Below are positions 22,347 through 31,773 of a stretch of DNA of 64,000 bases, piece after piece. Every line of letters starts with the position of its first letter. The stretch's first letter is position 1. Source of the stretch: Prasinococcaceae sp. CCMP 1430 (taxonomy: Eukaryota; Prasinodermophyta; Palmophyllophyceae; Prasinococcales; Prasinococcaceae); assembly GCA_013416795.1 (NCBI GenBank), contig RQSC01000027.1:845553-909552 (forward strand), in the 5' to 3' direction. The notes beneath the pieces are model-generated. The model was not told the origin of the DNA. It searched no databases and saw only the letters and a list, made by a program, of their open reading frames with translations. The position numbers and the translations under genes were made by a program.

Positions 22347-23432
22347 GCGGCCAAGAGCGCGGCGGGCGGCGCGGCGCGGGTCGCCACCAGCCCGTCCGCG
22401 GGGATCGCGCTCGCGGGCGCAGTCGCCGTCGCCGGTGCCGTCGCGGTGGCGCGAGGCGAAATCAAGGTGCAGCGTACGAGCGCCACCATCATGCAGCAAG
22501 AGCTCGAGCGCGAGCGCGAGCGCACCGACGCCGAGCGGCAGGTCGTCGAGGCGTCCGTGGCGGGGCTCGCAGACACGGCGAGCGCCAGCGCCGCCGAAAT
22601 CGCGCGCCTGCGCGGCCTTCTCGACGCAGAGCGCGAGGATCGCACCAAGAGCACCAACAAGCTGCTCGACGACGTGACGAGCGCGGCGGAAGGGCGCGAG
22701 CTCGCGCGCACGCGCGTCGACGAGCTGCAGGTCGAGCTCGCCAACGCCAAGGCCGAGCTCGCCGTCGCGAGCGTCGCGCTCACCAAAGAGCGCGCCCGCG
22801 CCGACGCGGAAGGCTCGCGCCTCGGCGCCCGCGTGGATGCCCTCACCGCACAGCTCAAGGAGGCGGACGCGTCGATCGCCGAGCTGCGCTCTGGCACCGC
22901 GCGCCTCGAAGAGGAGCTGGCGACGATCGAAGGGAAGCAGCAGAGCGACGAGGCCGATGCGCCCGTAGGCCAACTCGCGGCCGCGGAGCTGGCCCTGCGT
23001 TCCGAGCGCGAGCGCGCGGAAGGCGCCGAGGCCGCCCTCGAGGAGCTGCGCGCGGCGGAGAGCGAGGCGATGGCTACGCGCAAGGCGCTGGTGCGCGAGC
23101 TGCAGCTCGAGGTGGACGCCACGAAAGCCGAGAACGAGAACCTCAAGGAACAGCTGCAGCGGCGCGTCGAGTCGGACAGGAGCGCGCTCGAGAGCGCACT
23201 GGGGAGCGCCGAGGATGCCAAGGCCGTGGCCGACTCGCAGGCGGCGATGTCGGACGCCGCCTCCTCGCTCGAGGCGGACGTCGCGGCGCGCAAGGCGCGC
23301 CAGCTACGCCTGCAGGACGAGGCCAGCGGCACCTTCACTCAGGCGGACGCGCAGTCGGCGAAGGGCGCCAGCCTGCGCGACGAGATCGAGCGCAGGGTCA
23401 GGGCGATCATGGGGGGACGCGATGGAAGCTGA
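22347..23432 (+). CDS. Long coiled-coil protein, N-terminus truncated
   Basis: No ATG precedes the conserved-looking beginning, so the start was probably lost at the N. The visible N-terminus has a small hydrophobic segment (GIALAGAVAVAGAVAVA) that could be a membrane anchor. It is followed by about 310 residues of nearly continuous heptad-rich coil, for example RERERTDAERQVVEASVAGL, ARTRVDELQVELANAKAEL and LVRELQLEVDATKAENENL, ending in RDEIERRVRAIMGGRDGS. Such proteins act as structural or tethering factors; no specific family is recognised. Confidence 0.6.
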   Translation, partial: AAKSAAGGAARVATSPSAGIALAGAVAVAGAVAVARGEIKVQRTSATIMQQELERERERTDAERQVVEASVAGLADTASASAAEIARLRGLLDAEREDRTKSTNKLLDDVTSAAEGRELARTRVDELQVELANAKAELAVASVALTKERARADAEGSRLGARVDALTAQLKEADASIAELRSGTARLEEELATIEGKQQSDEADAPVGQLAAAELALRSERERAEGAEAALEELRAAESEAMATRKALVRELQLEVDATKAENENLKEQLQRRVESDRSALESALGSAEDAKAVADSQAAMSDAASSLEADVAARKARQLRLQDEASGTFTQADAQSAKGASLRDEIERRVRAIMGGRDGS

Positions 23433-23639
23433 AGTGCCCTAGATAGAAACACGCGACGGCGCATGCCTGCCGCGCCTTTTTGAGGCATGCACGATGTATG
23501 GCAGCGCGGTGGGTGCCACGGTGCGAACGCATTCGAGCGTGGCAACGGAAACATTAGTACACACCACGTGCGTCGTAGTTATGCGTGTGCATGCGCGAAA
23601 GAGAGCAGCACGCATGGAGGGGGCGGCCCTTGCCGTCCG

Positions 23640-24620
23640 TCATGCGGGCCTCTGTTCCATGAGCCCCCGCAGCTCCTTCTGCTGCCTTTCTCTCAGCGCC
23701 TGCACCTCGCCCTCCGCCTGGACGGACAGGGCTCGCCACTCCAGGGCCTGCCTGAACTCGAGCGTGTTTCGCTGCGCGAAGTGACCAGCGACGATGCCCT
23801 GCATGCCGTCGTGATTCACGATCCAGCCAGGATTCACGTCGGGGCTCTCGCCGATGGGTGGCCGCGGGGGCGGCGCGGGTTTCGTTGCAACCAGCGGCGA
23901 GGGCGCATGCGAGCCCTCAGCGCCGCCCTTCACGGGAGGCGTCAGAAGCAACATGTGCTCCCACAGCAACGCAATGGCCTCCGCTGCGTCCGCAGCCGTG
24001 CGGAAGTGTGCGATGAGGTTGCGCCGACCGGGCGAGCAAAGTGCCTCGGCGCGCATCGTGGCAATGTCCCTCACCCAAGGCTCGTCCACGCCGCCGCCGG
24101 TGGCGCTGCCGAGCGTCGACGTGCGCCACAGCTCCTCGAGAGACACTTTCAGAAGGGCCTCCGCCAGCGCAGATGAGCCGTGGCGCACCAGGTGCGCTCG
24201 CAGCGCTTGCATCACCACGGCAGCCTCGAGCGCAACGGGCACACCCACCAGGCGCACGTGCCCTTGCGCGCCAGAAGCAAGCTGCTGATCGGCGGCATTG
24301 TCCTTCGCCCTCGAAGCCTGTCGCGCCGCCTTCTTTTGACTTTGCGCAGCCTGAAGCGACGGTCGACGCGCCTGCGCGTGGTTCTGTTGCCTTGCGGCAT
24401 CAGCGACAGATGCTGCTGTCACCTTCTTGAAGATGGCCGACTCTTCGTGCGCGCCTGATACTCGGGCCCTCTTCTGCGGCGGTGCGGAGCTGCCGCCACC
24501 ATTGTCCGCTGACTTGGCGAGGCTCAACCCCTCAGCGCCTGCAGTTCCTTCCATGTCTCTCCTAGCCGCCGCAGCCGCAGGGTCCATGCGCGAGTTCTGC
24601 GCGTCCTTGCAGGCCGTCAT
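23640..24620 (-). CDS. Unrecognised 326-residue protein
   Basis: Single open frame from ATG at 24620; further in-frame Met codons follow at residues 12 and 23. The N-terminal 110 residues are low-complexity with basic patches (PPQKRARV, SQKKAARQASRAK) that could serve nuclear import. A more ordered part follows (RLVGVPVALEAAVVMQALRA, SLEELWRTSTLG, RRNLIAHFRTAADAAEAI) that could be a small alpha/beta or RNA-binding-like fold. The C-terminus is a short coil (EFRQALEWRALSVQAEGEV to KELRGLMEQRP). I cannot name a function. Confidence 0.6.
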   Translation of the reverse strand: MTACKDAQNSRMDPAAAAARRDMEGTAGAEGLSLAKSADNGGGSSAPPQKRARVSGAHEESAIFKKVTAASVADAARQQNHAQARRPSLQAAQSQKKAARQASRAKDNAADQQLASGAQGHVRLVGVPVALEAAVVMQALRAHLVRHGSSALAEALLKVSLEELWRTSTLGSATGGGVDEPWVRDIATMRAEALCSPGRRNLIAHFRTAADAAEAIALLWEHMLLLTPPVKGGAEGSHAPSPLVATKPAPPPRPPIGESPDVNPGWIVNHDGMQGIVAGHFAQRNTLEFRQALEWRALSVQAEGEVQALRERQQKELRGLMEQRPA

Positions 24621-24766
24621 AAGTTTATCAGAAGAGCCTTCCTTGTGCGTTCTATGACAACACCCGCACCAAGAACGTCGCCGCCGGTGGTGTCAGCGCT
24701 CGGCGTGCGCATTGGCGTGCGGCAGAGGCGTGGCATTCAGTGGCTGCAGTAGGGGCATTGCTACCG

Positions 24767-25701
24767 TCATGCCACGTACCTCTCGATGACCGAGTTGAAG
24801 ACCGACGGGGGCAGATAGTGCGGATTAAAGCCCTTCTTCACCGCGTAGTGGTCCACGTTTTTGACCACCTTGACGGCGAGCGGGCACGTCTCATCGACGT
24901 AAATGTCGTCCAGCGGGTGGAACACGGCGGGATTGTTGCAGCGCAGGGCAAGGCGGTAAAAGAACTCGACGTTCGTCAGGTCGTTGATGCTCACCTGGAA
25001 ATTGCGTTTGTGAACCGCCAGGCAGCACACCTCGACCTTTCGCAAGATGAGCTCCACTGCGACCACGCTCTCGGCGGGAGAGTTGGCCTCGTCGCACTTG
25101 GACGCGTAGTACAGCTCTTGGCAGCCCTTGGGTAGCGCGCTCATGAGGTTGTCGTACACGCGTGTGGCCTCCTGCAGCGCCCGTGGCGCGCGCACGGCAC
25201 GCCCACGCCTCCACAGCCAGCGCACCACCATGAGCTGCTCCCCCTCCTTGTGCTTGTTCGTGTCTTTCATGACCTTGAAGATCGACACTACCCGCGCCAC
25301 CTGGTTGTCCGCCTGCGAGAGAGGGACGATGGAGAGGGGCGTGCGCGCGCGCGATCGACTGAGTCAGGGGCGCTGCGCCGCCCCGCGCGTCACCGCGCTC
25401 GAGCGGCAGTGTACCTGCCCGCTTTGTCCCTCTCTCTCTGTCGCTCGCTCGCGCATGCGCTGCGCTCAGGCGCACGCCGGCGCATCAAGTGGCGCACCTT
25501 GTCTTCGTCGTCCGCGCCCGCCTGGTACGTGCGCGTGCGTAACAGCACGAAGTCACCCACCTGGACCTTCCGGATCTCATAGCGCTTGCCCTCCTCGGCG
25601 GCCTTCGTCTGGACCCGCAAGACGATGCGGCTGAAGTAGCGACGCGCCTTGAGCGCCGGCGGCACCTCGTCCTCGAGCGTATACTCGACCACCTTCACCA
25701 T
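24767..25701 (-). CDS. BAH (bromo-adjacent homology) domain protein
   Basis: Small chromatin-type protein of about 249 residues. Exon 1 is 25498-25701, starting at MVKVVEYTLEDE; a 185-bp intron (25313-25497, donor GTGCGC, acceptor CTCGCAG) joins DEDK to ADNQVARVV. The BAH core spans the junction: VQVGDFVLLRTRTYQ, VARVVSIFKVMKD, EQLMVVRWLWR, then ELYYASKCDEANSPAESVV and LRKVEVC. These are the standard BAH strands that read histone tails or bind partners in ORC1, DNMT1 and plant EBS/SHL proteins. No PHD finger, bromodomain or ATPase is present. The C-terminal third (NDLTNVEFFYRLALRC, FHPLDDIYVDE) has no match that I recognise. Its ATG is only 75 bp from that of the divergent neighbour. Confidence 0.75.
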
Positions 25702-25730
25702 CGCCGACGAGCGCGCGCGCGCACGCACGG

Positions 25731-25761
25731 GCGGACCGCGGACCGCGGACCGCGGACCGCG
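25731..25761 (+). repeat. GCGGACC heptamer tandem repeat in a bidirectional promoter
   Basis: Four perfect 7-bp units plus a partial fill most of the 75 bp between the divergent start codons at 25701 and 25777. It may be a protein-binding array in the shared promoter, or simple sequence. Confidence 0.85.
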
Positions 25762-25776
25762 CCTGCGCACACGGTG

Positions 25777-28281
25777 ATGGGCGCCGACGCAGACGCCTCA
25801 GCCCCACAGGAAACTGTGGGGGGCGACGAGGTCGAGGGGGATGCCACAGAAGTCGAGGTAGTTCCGATCCCAGTTGAGGACGAGCTTGCCCAGCTCAAGG
25901 AGGCGCTTGCCGCTCTCGCCGCCAAGCGTGCCGAGCACAACGCTGCGCATGCAGCGGCCGCGGAGGCCTCGGGGGATGCCGCGTCAGCCGAAGACACAGA
26001 GGCAGCCACCGCAGAGGAGCTGCCACCGCTGGATGACTCGGCTGAGATTGATGTTGTCTCATCAGCTGCCGCGGCGCTGTGCGCCGTGCTCGTGCCAGCA
26101 GCCACGGAGTCCCCTGCATCTGTTGCAGCAGCATTGCTCTCTAGCGGCGGGGAGTGCCGGGCGGCGCTCGGTGCGGCGCTTGGCGCGGCTGCGCCCGAGG
26201 CCGCCACAGGCGGTGCCCCGCTCTTCTTCACGCCAGGCGCTGTGTTGGACGCTCTTGTCGACGGTCCGCCCCCTATCGTCGATGGTGCCGAAGATATCAC
26301 CACCGAAGCCCTCGAGAGCGCGTCGGCGGACGACCCGGCCCCGCACGATACTGCTGGTAGCGGTGGCACCGATGACAATGTCGCTGACAGCGTTGATAGT
26401 AGTGGTGAGGCAGGCACAGCGGAGAATGACGTGAAAGAGGAGGATGTGCCCGCGCCTGTGATGGATCCGGTGGAGCCAGTGAACGGTCTCGTCGCAGTGC
26501 TTGCGAGCAAGACAGTGCCGCTGCCGGCGCGTTTCGCGGCTCTTCGCGCGCTCACGTCGGCGTGCACGCTGCGCGTGGCGGCTGCGACAGCCGCGGCGGC
26601 CGACACACGGATGCCTGGCGCATTGCTGGAGGGACTGGCGCACCCAGCGGGTCCCATGGCGGCTAAGGCGTCGCGGCTTGCCCAAATGCTGGCAGCTAAC
26701 GCGCACTTTGCTAGGGCCATGATGCGCGTCGAAGCGCCCGTCGCCGAGGGCGGCGGTGGCAATACTGACCCTGACGACACCGACGGCGGCGACGGCGCAG
26801 GCGAAGGCGCGGAAGATGCCGCAAGCGAGGGTGAGGGCGAGGTGGAGGGCGCGTCAGCTCCTGACGTGGTGGCGTTCGATGGCGGCGTAGCCGCAGCTGC
26901 GCAGTCTTGTGCAATCGTGAGCGCGCTCGAGGCATGTGTGAGAGGAGGGGACGCAGGCGTTGGCGGGAAGAACGATGAGGGTGAGAATAGAAAGGATGGA
27001 CACGCCACCGACGGAGGCGCTGCAACGGGAGCGCACCTGTTGCATACTGCCCGGGTGCTCCAAGCGGCATGCTCAGCGGGAGCAGCACCAGCGACGCCTG
27101 CCGCGCGCGTCGCGGTGCGCGCGCTGTGCGGTGCGCTGGGCGCTGAGCGTGCGGATGTGTCGCCCGCTGCGCAGGTCGCATGCGCCGATGCACTGCGTGC
27201 TTTGGTGCAGGCATCGCCCAATCTCGTGGGCGATGTCCTGCGCGCCGATGTGGGCGCGCCCGCAGTGCCTGCTGAGTCGGCCGGTGTGCTCGCGCTTTGC
27301 CGCGAGTCGCTCGAATACGAATGGATTGAATACTCGCCGCCGCCCCCGCCGAAGAAGAAGACCTTCGGACTGTTGTCGGCGGTGGTGGCACAGAAGCTAC
27401 CCGAAGCGCCAGCGGACGCAGCAAAGGTGCGAGATGGGGCATGCGGCCAGCCTGAGGTGCAGGTGGCGTTGCTGCTGCTTTGTGGCACACTGCTAGCTGT
27501 TGGAGGTTCGGAGGTAGACGACGCCTTCGAGGTGATGGCCCAGCGACAGGCGCCCAGGTTTGCCGAAGTCCTAGAGCTTGCGCTTACTGAGCATGAGGTG
27601 GATATCCCCGACGATGCGGACGAGGACGATCACACTGACGCGATAAGTGGCGACGACATCGTCGGTGGCAGTGGCAATGGTGAGGGCGGGGGCGCGGACG
27701 GCCCCAGCGCTGAGAACGAGGGGGAGCCCCGCGAGGCGCAGGGAATCGAAGACGATGACAGCAGCGATGATGAGCCGCCGCCGCCGCCACCGCCGCCACC
27801 GCGCCAGAAGGTTTCCGCTCCGCCCGCGGTGCGTCTCGCGGCGCTCGAGGCCTTGGCTGCCGGCTGCATGCACCCGAGCGTGCGAGCTCAGCTGCATGAG
27901 CGTGCCGACACCGCGTTGGCCGCAGCGGCCGCCACTGGCGCACTGCCTGGTGGTCCGCTGGTGAGCGAGCACCTGGCGATTCTCGCCCAGGCCATCGGTG
28001 GCGGTGCGAGCGTGCTCGCGGATCTCGCGAGGGACGATCGCAAGGATGGGCCGTCCGCGCTGTCAGGCGCGGCGCGCGGTGCGCTACACGCAGCGTTGCT
28101 CATGCTACCCGAGGGCGACGCACTTGCGCCTCCACGACCGCCGCCGCGATCGCCCTCGCCGCCGCCAGCTCCCCCCCCGGTGCGCTTCTCGCGTTCGCTC
28201 GCTCGCATGCGCCGCGCAGCACTGCGGCGGTCTGCAGACGCAGTTGCAGCATCGCCCGAGGCCGAGCCTGCGGCGGCTTAG
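25777..28281 (+). CDS. Acidic, alanine-rich protein of about 834 residues, possible helical repeats
   Basis: One uninterrupted frame from ATG at 25777. Blocks of predicted alpha-helical hairpins (AAAALCAVLVPAATESPASV, ARVAVRALCGALGAERADVS, QVALLLLCGTLLAVGG, AVRLAALEALAAGCMHPSVR, RAQLHERADTAL) resemble HEAT or armadillo repeats and alternate with long acidic low-complexity linkers. A poly-Pro run (PPPPPPPPPP) lies near 27776-27805 and a second Pro-rich stretch near 28130-28185. The C-terminus is basic (SRSLARMRRAALRRS). I do not recognise the family; scaffold or nuclear roles would fit but are not shown. The reverse strand carries a 597-residue antisense open frame that I reject. Confidence 0.65.
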   Translation: MGADADASAPQETVGGDEVEGDATEVEVVPIPVEDELAQLKEALAALAAKRAEHNAAHAAAAEASGDAASAEDTEAATAEELPPLDDSAEIDVVSSAAAALCAVLVPAATESPASVAAALLSSGGECRAALGAALGAAAPEAATGGAPLFFTPGAVLDALVDGPPPIVDGAEDITTEALESASADDPAPHDTAGSGGTDDNVADSVDSSGEAGTAENDVKEEDVPAPVMDPVEPVNGLVAVLASKTVPLPARFAALRALTSACTLRVAAATAAAADTRMPGALLEGLAHPAGPMAAKASRLAQMLAANAHFARAMMRVEAPVAEGGGGNTDPDDTDGGDGAGEGAEDAASEGEGEVEGASAPDVVAFDGGVAAAAQSCAIVSALEACVRGGDAGVGGKNDEGENRKDGHATDGGAATGAHLLHTARVLQAACSAGAAPATPAARVAVRALCGALGAERADVSPAAQVACADALRALVQASPNLVGDVLRADVGAPAVPAESAGVLALCRESLEYEWIEYSPPPPPKKKTFGLLSAVVAQKLPEAPADAAKVRDGACGQPEVQVALLLLCGTLLAVGGSEVDDAFEVMAQRQAPRFAEVLELALTEHEVDIPDDADEDDHTDAISGDDIVGGSGNGEGGGADGPSAENEGEPREAQGIEDDDSSDDEPPPPPPPPPRQKVSAPPAVRLAALEALAAGCMHPSVRAQLHERADTALAAAAATGALPGGPLVSEHLAILAQAIGGGASVLADLARDDRKDGPSALSGAARGALHAALLMLPEGDALAPPRPPPRSPSPPPAPPPVRFSRSLARMRRAALRRSADAVAASPEAEPAAA

Positions 28282-28410
28282 TGGCGCGCTCTGCGTACAC
28301 GCGCCAGAAACTCGTAAGTACCCAAACAGGTATGCTTCCACCGTCCCTCACATTATTACAGGCAGACGCCGTGCACCTAGGGGGGCGATCGGCGCACGAT
28401 CGCACCTGAC

Positions 28411-30457
28411 TCATTGACGACCGGCGGCCGTGCCAGCTTTGGCCACGGCGTCCTCGTCCATTGGCGCGGCGCGGTCCTCCCCGATCTTTCCGACGAGCTC
28501 CATCGGGTCGCCACCGTTGTCAGTACCGTCCCACAGCTTTGGACGCTCCCTCCGCTCCCCATCTCCGCTGCCGCCGTCGGCGCCCCCGACCGGTTGGGTG
28601 GCAGGCTCGACCTGCACGCCATCGGACGGTGCCACGGCGAACTGCGCCCCGGTTGGTGGCTTCAGGCGGCTCAGCTGGTCGAGAATTTTCGTAAGGATCT
28701 TCTGGCAGTACTCGGGCGTATTCTGATTGGCGCCGTTGTGCGGCGTAAGGTGCAATTTGTAGTCCGGCCCGAAGTACTCGTAGTAGTCTGACGCAGGCAG
28801 ATCGTTGGCGATATCGACGCCGAGCACAGTAGCGGTCTCGTAGGTCCAGCAGCGAGCGACATTGCGTATGGTGTACCCCCCTCCACCCAGTAGCAGCAGC
28901 GGCACGCCGAACGACTTCATGAATGACACGCACTCTGCGTGACCCTTGAGAGACAGATTGAAGGAGCCCAGTCGGTCTCCCGTCAGCGAGTCCGCGCCGC
29001 ACTGCAGGACCACCGCACCGGGCTGGTACCGCTCCATCACTTCGGTCATGATTGGCTTGAAGAGATTCTGGTACGAGGAGTCATCCACACCGTCGCGCAG
29101 CGGCACGTTGACGCTGTAGTACTTGCCCTTGTTGTGCCCCACGTCCGCCACATCGCCCGTGCCTGGGAAGAAGTCACCGTACTTGTGAAAGCTGACCGTC
29201 ATGACTCGGTCGGTCGTGTAGAAGGCCTCCTCGACGCCATCGCCGTGATGGATGTCAATGTCGATGTACAGGACACGATGGTGGTACTTGAGCAGCTCAA
29301 GGATCCCTAGCACGATGTCATTGATATAGCTGAGCAGTGCGATCGCGCGCGCGCGAAGGTGGGGGGGCAGATCGCACGGTCGTCAGGAGGGAATCCGCGG
29401 AGCGTCATGCGCCACCGGCAAGCGCCCGCGCTGAGATCGTACCAAAAGCCGCTCGCCTCAGACTTCTTTGCATGATGCAGGCCGCCCATCCAGTTGATGG
29501 CCACGTCGGCTAGCCCGTGATTGAGCCTCGCGGCGCCTCCCATCGATGCGCCCGTGTACCTGCGGCAGAACTCAAACAGCCCATCGAACACGGGGCAATC
29601 TTCGCCGACATTGAAGCGCTTCAGCGTCTTCAGGCTCTCGTGCTGCGTTTCGGGCGTGACCGATGACAGGAAGTTGACATAGTCCGACGAGTGGAACCTG
29701 GTCATATCCTCGGGGTCCGCCAGGCGCGGGCGATACACCTCCATGTGCCGATACAGCCCGTAGTGGAGCAGTAGGTTGTGCGTCATTCGCACGCGGTGCG
29801 GCTTCATGGGGTGGCCTGTCGGCAGCAACAGGGTATGGGAACGCACCCGACCAGCGCGTCAGCAAAAGCGCATCCGCAAACGAACTATTCGCAGCACCCG
29901 GGCAGCGTGTCGCCGCCGGCCAAGAACACACGGGCACACGCTGCGGCCGGCACGAGCGCCCCCCTTGCGGCAGCGGCGGCTCACCCTGCCCATAGTAGTA
30001 GTTTCCGACGTCTGCATCGTAGAAGTACGAACTGTATGCCAGCGCGCGCGATCGTGAGCAGCGACGTGATGTCAGCACGCGAGAGCGCCGCCCTCGAAGG
30101 CTCCCACTGCGGCACGCAGCGCCGCGCTTGAACGGAGCTGCGTAGGGCGCACAGCGAGTCACGTCGCTCGGCAGAGTGCAGGCAGCGCCTTCGGCGGGGC
30201 CCATCTTCTGTCCTTCCCTCCACCCACCCATCCGTGCACCCACCCGTGGGTCCGCGCGCCAGCGCAGCGCGCAGCTCTACCAGCCCGCGCCTTGCTGGCT
30301 GCGAGCTGTGCTTAGGGTGGAGGCGAGCATGACATGGGAGCGCCGCGCCGCCGCCGCCCGGTCGGGCGCCCCGCCCCCCACCCGAACCCCCCGAACCCCA
30401 CGGCCGCGCCCATTCTCGCGCCCTCCCGCGCGCGTCGTACACTTTTTCCTTGGGCAT
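28411..30457 (-). CDS. Class I histone deacetylase (RPD3/HDAC1 type)
   Basis: Zinc-dependent deacetylase of histone tails, nuclear, in Sin3/NuRD-type complexes by family knowledge. Four exons: 30441-30457 (17 bp, MPKEK plus two bases), 29985-30031 ([15 protein letters not shown]), 29443-29815 and 28411-29329. Introns are 409, 169 and 113 bp, with donors GTACGA, GTGAGC and GTACGA. Spliced junctions restore [19 protein letters not shown] and [17 protein letters not shown], which are canonical. Catalytic features: [29 protein letters not shown] (zinc ligands and charge relay), [11 protein letters not shown] and [17 protein letters not shown]. The tail after SRLKPPTG is low-complexity and acidic, as in other class I enzymes. 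Divergent from the oxygenase gene, with 177 bp between start codons. Confidence 0.95.
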
Positions 30458-30634
30458 GGCGGCGCAGCTAGCGGCGGCGCGGCCACGGTCGCCGCGCCCG
30501 GCGCGCACACTCTGCCACCGCTTCGCCGCGGCGCCCACACGCTGGCATCGGACCCATCCGCCAGTCCGCCAGCACGAAAATTGCATGAGAACGTCCGCGC
30601 AGACGTCTGCTCCGCTGCAGTCACACGACGCGCG

Positions 30635-31737
30635 ATGGACGTGGGGCCCGCACGCCGCGTGGCGACGGCCGCGAGCGACGGCCTCGCGGCCGCTGTCCTG
30701 GGGCGCTTCCGCGGCCTGCGCGAGGCCCTCGCGGGCGCTGACGGCTACGCAGTGGTGGACAGCGCGTGCGGGGCGCCGGCTTGGCTCGCAGCGCTCCGGG
30801 AGGCTGCCGAGGCGCTCCCGAGCTCGCTGCTGCGGAAGAACAGCACGCTCGTGCTGCGGCCAGGTAGCGACACGCCGGACGTCTTCGCAAAGAGAGGCAT
30901 CGACGAGGCAGAGGTATCACTTGACGCCGAGGTGCAAGCCGCTTCGCCCGTTCTTGCGGCGCTTGCCACCGACACGACCACCGCCACGGCACTTGCCGCT
31001 GCACTGCCAGCGGAGCGCTTCGCAGGCGGCGCGCAGGCGATTAAGCTCCAAGTGTCTCGAGGAGGGGGGGCATGCTTCCCGCTTCACCACGACGCAGCAG
31101 ACGACGGGAGAGAGCTTACAGTCATCCACTACGTCTCTGAGCGCTGGGAGCAGGGATGGGGAGGAGAACTGAAGTTGTTCCCCCTTGGCAAGCCTGCCGT
31201 GCTTGTTCCACCGAAGCCTGATCGCCTCGTGGTGTTCCGTTCAAACTCGATGCTGCACCGCGTACTGCCATACAGCGCAGACGGCGACGTTCCGAGAGTT
31301 TGCTACAGCAACTGTGCGTGTGTGCGCGCCTGCACGCGCGCGTGCCTTTGCGTGTGTGTGTCTGACAGGCGCATGCGTATGTGCGCGCGCCAGGGCTTCA
31401 CCTGCCACCACGAGAGCGTTTGCGCCAGGCCAGTGGTGCGAAAGGCGCCGGCCGGCCGCACGGCATCGGGGAGATGCTGGGCTCGGCGCCCTTCCGCAGG
31501 CACCTATCAAGAGTGCTCTTCGCCGGCGAGTGGGAGCGCTCGCTGCTCGAAGCGCATGGGCATCGTGAGGGCACTGAGCTAGTGCGGAATCACGTCGAGC
31601 AGGTGAGCATCATCCGCCGCGCCGCCCGCCTGGATGAGTTGGAGGGTGAGGACGCTCTTCTCATGGGCGAGCTGGAAGCAGCGGCGGCCCTCGAGCCCGT
31701 CGAAGCTGTGCCGCTGGCGCTCGACGCCCTCCGATAG
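30635..31737 (+). CDS. 2-oxoglutarate/Fe(II)-dependent oxygenase, prolyl-4-hydroxylase-like
   Basis: Probable hydroxylase using 2-oxoglutarate, Fe(II) and O2; substrate unknown. Exons 30635-31313 and 31394-31737; the 80-bp intron (donor GTGCGT, acceptor CGCCAG, rich in TG and GC dinucleotides) joins CYSN to WLHLPPRE. The double-stranded beta-helix shows KLQVSRGGGACFPLHHDA with the H-x-D iron ligands, then LTVIHYVSERWEQGWGGEL, and the distal histidine plus arginine in FRSNSMLHRVLPYSADG. The C-terminus is helical (RNHVEQVSIIRRAARLDEL). About 340 residues. No signal peptide is evident, so a cytosolic, nuclear or plastid site is possible. Confidence 0.8.
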
Positions 31738-31773
31738 AGACACTTTAATTAATTATAGGACTAGGGTGATAGC

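Noticed and set aside
21665-23338. 557-codon minus-strand open frame opposite the coiled-coil gene
   Set aside because: Ser/Ala/Arg-rich shadow; it runs through the single N and has no domain, while the plus strand encodes a clear coiled coil.
25695-27488. 597-codon minus-strand open frame opposite the Ala-rich gene
   Set aside because: It is low-complexity Ser/Ala/Pro, a mirror of GC-rich third positions on the other strand; the plus frame is longer and has ordered helices.
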